A DNA stretch of 26,886 nucleotides. It comes from Rodentolepis nana (Eukaryota > Platyhelminthes > Cestoda > Cyclophyllidea > Hymenolepididae). Location: NCBI GenBank assembly GCA_900617975.1, contig UZAE01013079.1, positions 1 through 26,886 on the forward strand, given 5' to 3'. Positions 10,589 through 20,710 of this stretch are shown here, piece by piece. The notes under the pieces are model-generated. The model was not told where the DNA came from. It saw only the letters and a list, made by a program, of their open reading frames with translations, and ran no database searches. The first letter of the stretch is position 1; every line of letters begins with the position of its first letter. The position numbers and the translations under genes are program-made.

Positions 10589-12610
10589 GTATTTTATCCG
10601 GCAATATGTTTACTTTTTAATCTAGCTTTGCTGATTATTTTCAAGAACATTTTATCTAATGTCTAGTAATCTTAACTTCAAAGGAAAGATGGAAGGCTTA
10701 TCATTATAATTTTCCTTCATTATATATATAAGAATTCTGAAACTGCCCTTTTATTATGCTTGCATTGGCCCGATTTAGTTAAATTTCAAATACCAATGTA
10801 ATACCAAATAACGTACCATATATTGGATTTGATTAATTGGTTACAGCATAAGGTTAGCATAATAACTCACGTGGTAATATGCATCGTGCTTTGCTTTTGG
10901 CATTTTTATAGTCTCTTGTGACTTTATCGCAGTGTATTTGTAAAGTGTAATTTGTGGGGAACACAACATTAGCATGGCCTAAGCAAAGAAGCGCATGTTC
11001 GTCTAAATATGTGAATTGCGCCATCAAGCAAATTAGATCACGTGTTCAGAGACCTCTCGATCTATCAATAGCCAAGGCCATAACGTTGCTAGTATATTCG
11101 CAACTGCATTTAGAGACCATGCTCTCTGTGGGACAATGGCACCTCTAATACGGTCGGTATACTCCCCCCACCCCACCCCCAAATTAACATCACCTGAATT
11201 AATGTAGTTCATGACATACATCCGTTTTCTCAATGGCTTTGCAGTGGCTTAGACATTTCCGGGAGTCATAACTAAATAGGAGAATCTGCCATAGAGATTA
11301 CTGAGTATAAGTTTAGGGTTATTTGTGTGACCATTCTCTACAAATTACTTAGGGAATTTAAGTAATTGATTAGCTTAGAGATAAAAGACAATCATACGGT
11401 TTATCTTTAGAATGGAAGTAGAATATTCTAACCATTTTGCCATCTGCAACAAATCAGAACTGTTTTAGCTCCTTCGACAAATAACTCTGATATTCAATGT
11501 ATTCTTTAGAAAGAATTCAACATTTTTTCACCTCATACTATACATATATTAGTTAAATCGTTTCATAGCTTCATAAGCTTAAACAAAATCGCAAACAAAT
11601 TTATGGTGAAACACGACTGTGGCAGTCTTAGACACTGAGCAAAATGAAAAACGCTGCCTATTAATGAGATGTGTGGAGCGCTCAAGGCTGTCATGAATAA
11701 ACAAAGCGATCCCATGCGCACTCAGACAGACTCGAAGGTGAGGCCGTACTGCTTGTTTCGGGAGGAGCAAGTTCAGAGGCATTTCAGCCAGCCCCCAATC
11801 AATAGAGCCTACATTGTTTAAAAAACCCCACATGGTAACTTAATGACTAAGATCTGTGGGAAACCTTCGACCCAAATAAACCTGTTCCACACTGTTTCCT
11901 CTGTGTTTTTAGGGGACCTTCCCATAGAGGTTAGAGTATGAGTCAATGCTTTTTGGTGTAGCAATTCGCGATAGATGTTCCAATCGTCCAAGTTAACTTT
12001 ACAGTGTCGAATATTTCATTAGTATGGAGACATCTAGAAATGTGCCATAATGAAACTAGATAACAATTAATTGAGAAATCAGTTGAACTTTAGCTCATCA
12101 TGTCGCAAACTTTGGTTCCTACCAGAATCATGGACTTAGAGAAAATTTCAAACTCTTATCTCATGTACATCTTCCTGATTGTAATACAGTCACTAATTGT
12201 TCACTAAGCCACCTTATGCTGTGCCTACCACACTACAATCGATTTACTTGTAAGTTTTCCTTACTCTTACTATTACAATAGAAGGACGCTAGCAGCACAT
12301 GCCTAGATGAATATCCACCAGTTGCCTCAAATATAACGAAATTACTTCTGTGCCTTATTAAAACATGCTCTCGCGATAAGATATTCGCAATAATGACAAC
12401 ATAACGATTTTTGGTGCTCAATTTTAGCACAAAACTATTTGATACTCACCCCCATGACTCAAAATAAGATTGTAGACAAAGCCATCGTAACCAAAAACAA
12501 GTTATATTTATTCTTCAAGTATTAGGTGAACAAAGGATATTGACAACGCAGAGATTGAAAGAGGAAAATGTAGGGGCCTTTAATAGATGAAAGGAACGAT
12601 AGCCTTAAGT
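10589..12610. other. Intergenic or last TECR intron; no gene recognised
   Basis: A slightly GC-richer patch at 11579-11833 has an 84-codon minus-strand frame with no motif and no splice support. A C6-A-C4-A-C5 tract at 11164-11180 would be a G-quadruplex candidate on the minus strand. The missing last TECR exon could lie here. I searched for the expected WA..KH..Y and terminal PF motifs on the minus strand and did not find them. Confidence 0.35.
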
Positions 12611-12681
12611 CCCTTAGGGCAGGACTCGAACTCCTTACGATATGCGCGTAGTTTTTTGCGCGCCCACTGAGCCATTGTCGC
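12611..12681 (-). repeat. tRNA-like element, probably tRNA-derived SINE head or tRNA pseudogene
   Basis: On the minus strand there is a perfect internal box A, TGGCTCAGTGG (12674-12664), and a near-perfect box B, AGTTCGAGTCC (12632-12622), 31 nt apart. Both are in the order and spacing of a polymerase III type-2 promoter. An anticodon-arm-like stem GCGCG/CGCGC lies between them with a loop larger than 7 nt. The would-be acceptor ends (GCGACAA and the bases after box B) do not pair, so it is not a working tRNA. This fits a tRNA-derived SINE head or a decayed tRNA. No second copy was seen in the window. Confidence 0.6.
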
Positions 12682-12699
12682 GAAACCAAAGAGAGTGAA

Positions 12700-13587
12700 G
12701 AGTGCAGCTAAATAATAAAAACGCTCTATTATGCATCAGTTATTATTTAAACAATTAAAGTAGTATAAGGTTCATGTCAGAGAAGCGATAATCTGTTACC
12801 AACTGTTTCGAAAAAATGGCAAGATAGCGAAATAACGATTGGTTAAAAATTGTGAGTTTCAAACTAGTAGAGTTCAGTGAAGCCAATACTAAAAAATAAA
12901 GTAGCTTCACAAGAGTACGTCATGGATTAATTTAGTGAACCTGCATGACCACTAGGAGCATTAGCTAAGTAGATAAAGATAGTTCACAAATTGATACAAA
13001 CATATCGGAATAGTAAAAAGCTTTGATACTTTTCCCAAATAAGAAAGTTAAACAAAATGGGACGTGAAACATGGGAAAACAGTTATCAAAGGTGCTTGTA
13101 CCTAGCCAAATTTTCGTGATAAGAGGTGGAGCATGGAAACTAGTAACCTATATGAGGATGTACTTCGATGACAATGGGAAATGTAAGGGGTTAAGTATGG
13201 GAACTGCATTTTCATAGTTTCCAGGAAGGAAGCGAAGTGCTAAGACGAATCACGAGAAAAAGCGCACAACAAAAACCATCATGCCAAAACCAATTTTCAA
13301 ATTTCTATTCAAACTTTCATAAATATTCGTTTCATATCTGCGATAGCTACCAAGCTCATTTGGGAAGTGTTTATTAACACTCGCCTTGGATAAAGGGGTA
13401 GCATCAATAAGAATAGCTAATAAGATCACATTTGTCAACCCAGACTCAGCCATAGCAGTTGGCCATTCCATCAGTTAGATATGTACTAATGGGCATAAAA
13501 CTGAGCTCAAGATCACTGACTTCCCAAACAAGTACGCTAATCCCTAAGCAAGCATAGCTAATCATAAGGAAATAGTGACGGATTTAC
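12700..13587. other. No exon confirmed; probable last TECR intron
   Basis: The region begins at the GT donor that follows the last identified TECR exon (13587 reading leftwards). A 73-codon minus-strand frame at 13471-13250 has a loose resemblance (PTAM...GLTN...LLA) to the last TECR membrane segment. However, no acceptor gives the right phase, and the KH..Y motif does not follow. Confidence 0.35.
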
Positions 13588-15250
13588 CCGGAAGAGACTG
13601 CGTCATAATGGTGAAGCCAATCCAGCTGAGAACTTCGTATGTGTAGTTTGGACAAGCGACAAAATTGAATAGGAATGTGGGTGGGTTTGAGGCCACTGGG
13701 CGTGGCATTTTACGCACTGTCGATCCAGCAGGGCGCAGATTGCGCAATGCAATATGACAGCAGAAGTTTCCTATTTCACCAACCTTCAGAAGGAAATAAA
13801 AATATGAATATCATGGAATTAAATAAGCATGTGAATGAAATGCATCGCTTTTACAGGAAGCGTGACTGATCATCGATCAAAGTTAAAGAACTTGCTCGGA
13901 GTTCACCTCTGAACTATACCGACTCCTGGTGCATTTAAAAGCCAATAATCGTTGCACACAAACACAGAAGGTAGGTAAGAATTAGTTAAAGATAAAAGTA
14001 CTCGTAGAGGATGATACCGCAATGGCTTATTCATTTACTGTAACAAAAAAGGTCAGTGGTCAGTCATTGGCCAAGTGGAATATCGATTCCAAAACCACTG
14101 AAATACAATCCGCTGACAATTAAATACTTGAAACCAAAATTAGAACACAAAGCTCGATCAGACATTACATAGACTTAGGCTTGCTTAAGAGGGCAGATAT
14201 AGAGCGATCAAGTTTGTGGTATTCGTAGGGTGAAAATACCCAGGAGTGTTATTACATGGTAAGAAATTAAACGAGGGAATTAATTGTAAAAAAGTTATCA
14301 TTGATGACTTACCAAAAAGAGTCCCAATCCAGTGCATATTTGAGGACATCCGAAATCTGAAATAAAGAAGGAGTGACTTTAATGGACTTCTAAAGGAGTA
14401 CTTTTATTCCATATAAGTACATCCTCAATTTATTATCAAAGCATGTGGGAAATCAGGTAGGGAAAAATTACGGGAAAAAACATCCCCAATTAAGAAATTA
14501 TCCCCCTTTGAGTAAATGTAAAAAAATAGGAGACAAAACACCAAAACGTGGCGTTATTCTCGAAAGAAAAAAATAGTTATCGTAGAGAACTTACATGCCA
14601 CACTGTAAAGGGGGTGATTAGTGAAGTAGGCAATAGCAAAGGCGAAAAGCCAGTAATAAGCGCAATTACGCACGAAATTCATAAGAGGCATTGTTGCGTG
14701 TGAGAATCGGTGGATAAAACGCGTCTCAAGTAGGCGTTTAGCGAAGTGGCCAGTATAACAGAGGAAGAAGATCCAATGCAACCTATCGTGATGTTTCATT
14801 GAGCCGAGAATATTTAACGGGATGCCAGCAAATACAAGTGAATAAATCACAAGAGGACCGGCATATTCCAAGTAGAAAACAGTACTCCAGGACACTTGTG
14901 GACCTAAATCTTTGTAGTAGAGACAAACATTTGAGAGTTTCTCTGAACCCACGACCTCGTTCAGGCGGGAGGTGTTTGCCAACATAACCCCTCCTAGAAA
15001 AGAAGTTATCTCAAAGGAAAATGGCTTACTTGGTTCAAGACGAAGTGATATACGATCAAATTTGTACTTCTTGTCTATTTAAATTATAATATACACAATA
15101 AATTACCAGAAGATACTAATTTTTCTTTAAGCACTCGAACGGTTGTATCTGGTTCTATATTTTTGAGTGTCAAAAGAACCTTCTCCGAAACAGAATGGAG
15201 AATAGTTACCTAAAAATAGGTATTTGGGTAATAAAACTTACACAAGTCAT
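13588..15250 (-). CDS. TECR: Trans-2-enoyl-CoA reductase (TECR/Tsc13), six exons, C-terminus not located
   Basis: Minus-strand exons 15250-15242, 15209-15107, 15074-15030, 14993-14595, 14356-14313 and 13783-13588 join in phase into 265 codons plus one base. Introns are 32, 32, 36, 238 and 529 bp. TECR does the last step of very-long-chain fatty-acid elongation in the ER membrane, reducing trans-2-enoyl-CoA with NADPH. The N-terminal 55 or so residues are the ubiquitin-like domain (VTILHSVSEKV, DRISLRLEPRG). The steroid 5-alpha-reductase-like membrane domain follows: YYKDLGPQVSW, EYAGPL, KRLLET with Lys about 138, HRFSHATMPL, NHPLY, GNFCCHIALRNLRPAGS, CPNYTYE with Tyr about 247, and SWIGF. The Lys and Tyr match residues reported as essential in yeast Tsc13. 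The first coding exon is only 9 bp (MTC). The frame is open upstream to 15415, so a longer start is possible, but the human protein also begins here. About 43 residues are missing at the C-terminus. Confidence 0.9.
14053..14101. repeat. Nested palindromes in a TECR intron
   Basis: An outer 8-bp stem, TCAGTGGT (14053-14060) with ACCACTGA (14094-14101), encloses the palindrome TTGGCCAA (14067-14074) and a hairpin TGGAAT-ATCG-ATTCCA (14076-14091). Three nested symmetric elements within 49 bp suggest a foldable structure, although each arm is short. Confidence 0.6.
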
Positions 15251-16357
15251 TGCGACAAATAGAACGGCAAAAAGTGAAGTCACTCGGACGTTATTGATAC
15301 TGCTTTGTGATTGGTCTATAAGTCGTGAAAATAAATATTCATTTATTAAATGCTTCCATTTATTCTGATTAAAATTATACCTATTTATATAACCAATCAT
15401 ATTTTTGCATGACATATAAAGTTTTTGGCTTTATTTTTATCATAGTAATTTACAATTACATAGAATTATTTCAAGTAAGTCTAATAAATGACTAACTAGC
15501 ATGGATGCACTAATTATACAAATTTTGCACCGAAGGTTTACTTAAATTGATAAAAGAAGTAGGTTGGTCAATGTATGTGGTGAATCGTCACTGGATTTAA
15601 TGTTTCTAATTTGCTGGATCTATCGATAAAAATAAATTATACATAAAGATTAAGGTAGAAAAGGATTATCAGTAAATAAGAGTTCAATTTTTTCAGTAGA
15701 ATGTATGATTTTATCTTAAATAGGCAATTTAAAGCCACCACTTTCTTAAGGGAATGAATAACCAATGACAAAATCTCAGCTTACTAATTTCATAACGAAA
15801 ATGAACAACAGAAAATGCCTTGTACGAACAAATTAGGAATAGCATTTATAAACAATGAAGATTCACGTTAGATAGGAATAACTGATAGGTATCCATTGTG
15901 CGGTTGTAGATTCTTTTATGTAGCCCAAATAAAAACTATATACTCCTAGCACATATCTATCAAATAATCAAAGAAGCATTCAAGACTTGGAAATATCGCA
16001 ATCAAAAAACAATAATTATTTTCAATGTCTAAGATAAAACACATATTAATTTCATTTTCAAATAAATAAAAACATGTTTTATCAGGCCATATATTTAAAT
16101 GAAGTAATTTGAAGAGGCAGGAGATGTAAATAATTTCAAAATAGAAAAATTCGGATTAGATTTATTTCAAAAACCTAGAATGCAAAAGGATAAGAGAAAA
16201 TTGTAAAATAAATTAAAATAAAAAATAACTTTGTGGGGTTGAAAAATTTTAATTCATTTTGTCTTTCTCGTGATGATTTCAACTGAACGAAATTCAGTTT
16301 TGTTTAAATTTGTGAAACGCTTGAAATTCACCACCATTAACATTTGCCACACGGACT
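15251..16357. promoter_or_regulatory. Shared upstream region of divergent TECR and hnRNP genes
   Basis: About 1.1 kb of very AT-rich sequence separates the start codons of the minus-strand TECR and the plus-strand hnRNP. Any promoters and 5'UTRs must lie here or overlap the gene edges, because no other gene intervenes. No convincing TATA box or spliced-leader acceptor could be singled out. A 6-bp hairpin, ACTGAA/TTCAGT, lies about 60-75 bp before the hnRNP ATG. The role is inferred from position only. Confidence 0.45.
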
Positions 16358-18050
16358 ATGGAGCCGCCCGTCGAAAACGCCGATCAGCAGGCTAATAAGG
16401 TTGAAGACAATGTAGAAAATATAGAATCTGAAGAGATGGTGGTAGAAAACAATTCTTCAGAAGCTCATCCTGAGGAAAATACCGATGCTGCTGGTCAATC
16501 TGAGGCCGATGATGATGCCAGGTAATGATGTTTTTTACCGTCATATTTCTCTTAACAGAAAAATTTTCGTTGGTGGTTTAAATTGGGAGACGAAAGAAAG
16601 TAATTTTATATTTGTGAGTTTAAATCTTTTTAGCTGATTTGGAGAATTATTTCTCAAAATATGGAAAAGTCACCCGATGCATCATTAAAGTTGACCGCTT
16701 TACCGGAAATTCAAGGGGATTTGGGTTTGTTACCTTCGACAATGAAGAATCTGTTAACAAAGTTTTGAGCGTATCCGACCATAAATTAATGAATAAAAGA
16801 ATTGATCCAAAAAGGGCAAAACCATCTCGTGAAGTAATTAGAAAGATATTTGTTGGAGGAATAGACCCCGACCTTCCTGAAGAAACAATTAAAGAATATT
16901 TCAGCCAATTCGGCGTAGTGGAAAATCTAGATCTTCCCTTTGACTCTCAAAAGAAGAAGAGGAAACATTACATTTTTGTTAGTTTTACAACTGAAGCCGC
17001 CGCTCGTAAAGCAATTGCCAAGGAAAGGCAGGAAATCTGTGGTCGACAGGTATGCTTCAAAGTATTTTCCATTATTGTCTATAGTAATTGACACGTAATA
17101 AGTAGTTACCATCTGTATTACTAATCTTTTTCCTAACATTCAATTTTTCGTAAGTCATTAGTTTATTTACTTTGATGACTTTTAGCAGTTAAATTCGTTG
17201 CGTTGACTTCAATTCAAATATTGTATAAATTTTTTACTAAATTGTGCTATCCTTTTTAGTGTGACGTGCGAGTTGCTGTAACGAAGGAGCAGGCAAACAA
17301 AAATAAAAGTGAGTTATCGTTTTCTATTATTTTACATATGTTAGTTTTGGTACTAAGTTTCTCTTCGAAATTTAAGACATGAAGTGTATGGCTTTCGTTG
17401 ACCCCTATGCCGCTTTCGCCGCCTATCCATATGGAGATTATCCCAGTGCTTTTACTTCCTTGGACCCCTATACCTATAGTGGCTACTACGGTTGCTATGA
17501 TTATTTCAGTGCCACCCCGACCCCCAGCCCTGCAGCCAGTGGATATGGCAAGTTATTAATTATTGCTAACTGATCTTGAGTATAAGCTTTTAAAATCAAA
17601 TTGGTTAACGTATAGATATTTGCATTGTTTAATATTTTAGTGCAATCTGATTTGAATTTTATTTCTAATATTTTTTAAATGTCTTTCCATGTAGGAATGT
17701 ATCCAAACTATGCAACAAATTCCGCCCTCTTCCGCAGTCAATATGGTCCTACTGCAACTGCAGCGGCTTCTGGTCCCCGAACAAACAATACCTCTGTTAC
17801 CCATCATCAATCCCATCAGATTGCCGGCGGAGTACCAGCGGCTCAAAATACCCACTTCCAAAACAACACTAATAATGTAGCAGCATCAAATGCTTTGGTT
17901 TATTCTAATGCCGCAGCTAGTAACATAAATTCCTCAAACTCTGGGCCCCATTGGAATCCTAATAACAATGATTCTAATTCTGCTAATGCATCTGCACAGG
18001 GCGCTACCGGGGTATCCGCGTACTCCGACTATGCTGCCCAACCTCAATAA
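16358..18050 (+). CDS. Two-RRM hnRNP of the D/AB (Squid) family, complete, 6 exons
   Basis: Exons 16358-16521, 16559-16599, 16634-17049, 17260-17308, 17377-17547 and 17695-18050 join in phase into 398 residues. Introns are 37, 34, 210, 68 and 147 bp, the last with a GC donor. Such proteins bind mRNA in nucleus and cytoplasm and act in splicing, stability, transport and translation. An acidic N-terminus (residues 1-54) precedes RRM1 (RNP2 KIFVGGLNW, RNP1 RGFGFVTF) and the linker IDPKRAKPS. RRM2 follows with RNP2 KIFVGGI. Its RNP1 reads KHYIFVSF, departing from the Gly-aromatic core of the family. It then runs through CDVRVAVTKEQ, the usual end of RRM2. The remainder is low complexity: a Tyr-rich part (DPYAAFAAYPYGDY, YSGYYGCYDYF) then 118 residues rich in Asn, Ser, Ala, Gln and Thr, a prion-like tail. 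Order, spacing and length fit hnRNP D/AB. Musashi and DAZAP1 are less likely. Confidence 0.93.
17548..17694 (+). other. GC-AG intron in the hnRNP gene
   Basis: The Gly-rich frame SGYG is broken at GGATATG/GCAAGT and resumes at ATGTAG/GAATGT. G plus GA restores a Gly codon in phase, giving SGYGMYPNYATN. GCAAGT is the consensus for minor GC donors spliced by the major spliceosome. The GT sites nearby (GTGGAT, GTTATT) do not keep both reading frames as well. GTTATT would shift the tail into another frame that stops after about 60 codons. Confidence 0.75.
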
Positions 18051-18800
18051 TTCCTTTAAAACTCGTCCCTTCTATTCTCGGTCTAATTGACCGTGCAGTG
18101 TACAGAGACACGACGTGACCCCCTCTTCGTCTAACCCTATATTCTTCTTATTCCCCATTTTTCACAACTCTCCACGAGTTCTTTGAAAATAAGCTCGTTT
18201 CTCTACCCATCCTCGTTTCTGGTTTAGTCGGTCTCTCGCACTCTGTCAGCTCCGAATCTCAATTTCCCATTAAGTGCCTAGGATTGAAGATGCAAAAAAT
18301 CTACCTTCGCGAGATTTGAGTGAGACGCATCAAAATTCCTATATGTGAGACATTTGCGCTCTGAATGTTTGTGTACAGAAAACAACCTTTAACCCTTACC
18401 CACCCGCACTGTCCAAAATAATATATATCTATGCTGTTATCTGTACTCCTTATTGGATTTGAGTACTAACATGAGAGTGGAAAGTTCCTCCTACTATTCC
18501 CTCCGATTATGTTGACAGTCTTCATTACCTCTCGCACCATGTTCCGTTTTTGGTCTCACCTCACTCCCTTCGCGATTTTTCCCTAATGCATCTGTCGGTC
18601 TGCACTGTTTCTTTCCCCATCTCCCTTGCTCTTTTATTCCCCTTTCCACTGTCTGTCTATGCTAGGCAAGACATTGTGCATAAGAATGACGAATTGTGGT
18701 GACAACATCTCTGTCTCCTTCGGTATTAATTGAATCAGAGTGCATGGTCTATTGGTATCATTTTAGTCTTTTGAACGCATTGTGTCCGTCTGTTATTTCT
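18051..18800 (+). other. Probable hnRNP 3'UTR, pyrimidine-rich
   Basis: From the TAA at 18048 the + strand becomes markedly C/T-rich, with many CTCCCTT, TTCCCC and CTCTC blocks and no sustained open frame. This suits a long 3'UTR able to bind polypyrimidine-tract proteins. An AATAAT occurs near 18420. The first clear AATAAA downstream is at 19369-19374, so the 3' end could be proximal (variant signal) or more than 1.3 kb away. Inferred from position and composition. Confidence 0.45.
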
Positions 18801-19981
18801 TGACTAGGTTTTTTCTATCTTACCTAGTGGAAGGTCTTTTAAATCTGTAAATTGGGAAGGTCTTTAAACGTTGTAATCAATTCTCCCATTACTGTTGCGG
18901 AAAAGCTTTATTGCCTTGTGTTTAACTTTAGGTGGTTTTTTCTGGATGCTTGTCAGTCATAATGAAAGTGATTACTCTTGCTATGTGGGTCATTCACGAT
19001 ATCATAGATTATTGCTCTTCCGTTCATGATTATTAATAGTGGAGGTGATTTGAATGCATCCTAGCTAATCCGGTTCCTCATGGCGCTTCCTCCCTGCTTA
19101 ATTTATGGTTCCTCCCGAATCGTTTCCTTCTTTGCATCACTTTAAGTATTTCATTTGTAGAAGGTGTGAATATATTAAGCAGTTACCAAGCCTTTCAGAA
19201 AATATCGGGACATGAATAGCTACTTATTCGAGTTGTATGGGATATATAGCAACAAGATAGTGGTGAAGGCAACCAGATCATTGTTACGTAACTAGTATAA
19301 GTTTGGTTGCTGATTGATTAGGATTCAACTAATTCCACATCTGTTACTGTCATTCTCCCATCAGCTGAAATAAACTGTTTGAGGTCTGAAATTACTGCTC
19401 TCCAATATGCTCAGCGCTTGCAATATATCATTTGTTAGTCTGATTTTCGTTAAACACAAAGCAATAGATTTTACAGAAGGATGCTGAGGGATTCGTGAAT
19501 GAGTAATTTCGGCCATTAAAATCAGCTGACTTATGAGTTTTCTTCAGTATAAAAAAGTTAATTAGATTTCTATTAGTCTGAGCTAACATCTTAAATTCAA
19601 CAATCTTAATTGGAAAGAGATTTACTAATGACTGAATAACTAGTTATATTGTACGCCAGAAATTTTGTCAGGTCGTCGTACAAGTATCTTCTTACATTAT
19701 TAAAAACCAAAATATCAATAAATTATCGTGATATATGTGGAGGTCGCTTCCATTGCAATGTGTTAATATCACTAAGCAATGAAAGCTTATGAATGTGTGG
19801 TGGCTTTGTGTACTTGTTAACACGATACTTCGTTTTTTGGGGAGAGTTATGTGCATTTTCCTAGTCAAAAGCTGTTATCGTCATAGGGATTGCCTACGCA
19901 CCTCCTCCCACTCTTCTAATACTGGAGAACTATATTGATGTGGTTTTAACTATGTGTTATGGGAAAGTGTATTTATCATTA

Positions 19982-20040
19982 CATCATAATTAGCTAATAG
20001 ACAACCACTCGATCTTATAATCGAGTGGTAATTTATGATG
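19982..20040. repeat. Nested inverted repeat
   Basis: Inner arms ACCACTCGAT (20004-20013) and ATCGAGTGGT (20020-20029) are exact complements around a 6-base loop. Outer arms CATCATAA (19982-19989) and TTATGATG (20033-20040) also pair, leaving an asymmetric internal loop on the left. It could form a stem-loop of about 59 nt in RNA. Function unknown. Confidence 0.75.
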
Positions 20041-20240
20041 AGAGTATGTCGCAGACAAACTGAGTGAAGTGACTTCGTTGTTGTACGGGGCTATGCGAGA
20101 TTACAGGAAAAACTATTGAAAAATAGCTCACAGATATTTATACGTTCAAGATCCTATCACATTATGAAGCCCCTATATAAGTTGTTATTGCGTAACGACT
20201 CTTCATGTTAGTTGATCCACTTATCGAAGGAACAGGTTAA

Positions 20241-20261
20241 GAAATAGCTGAGAGGAAAGTA
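20241..20261 (+). repeat. 21-bp direct repeat, copy 1
   Basis: This is the block GAAATAGCTGAGAGGAAAGT followed by A. It recurs exactly at 20690-20710, 449 bp away. Flanks do not match beyond the block. Confidence 0.85.
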
Positions 20262-20689
20262 ACTTTCCGATTATGCAAACTGATTTCAATGAAAATAAGC
20301 AGCCGATCGGTTCCAGTAATGTTAAGTGCTACTTGATAGAACGTGCATAAACAAGTTTATATTCATTCAATATTGGGTAATTGAAAAGCATCTAACCATC
20401 ACAGCCTGTAGGCACGTAAATGTTAAAAAGCACACCAGGTTATCGACATACTGGAAAATTCGGAAATAATTTGATCGAATGGAAAGATTTTTGATAGGTC
20501 ATTACAGAAGTACATATTTAAAGTTACGCAAAGTTTTCTAAGTATGCAGGAGAAAACTTAATTAATTTTTTTAACCAAAAGCATCCCAAATTTTTCAGCC
20601 CGACACGAAACTAGGCATCAGTTTTTGCGGTACATGAATGGTGATGAATACAAATTTCAAAGTTGGAGATTTTATACTGAGCAATTTAC

Positions 20690-20710
20690 GAAATAGCTGA
20701 GAGGAAAGTA
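20690..20710 (+). repeat. 21-bp direct repeat, copy 2
   Basis: Exact partner of 20241-20261. Flanking sequence is unrelated, so this is a short shared word rather than a visible longer duplication. Confidence 0.85.

Noticed and set aside
11579..11833. 84-codon minus-strand frame in a GC-richer patch
   Set aside because: No recognisable domain, no splice sites in phase with TECR, and no evidence of a transposon around it.
13250..13471. Possible last TECR exon (PTAM…GLTN…LLA)
   Set aside because: No acceptor compatible with phase 1, and the conserved KH..Y and terminal Pro-Phe residues are absent. The similarity is probably chance.
14799..14987. Plus-strand open frame ending in PRPRSGGRCLPT
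   Set aside because: Antisense shadow of TECR exon 4.
17637..17861. Minus-strand open frame
   Set aside because: Antisense shadow of the last hnRNP exon.
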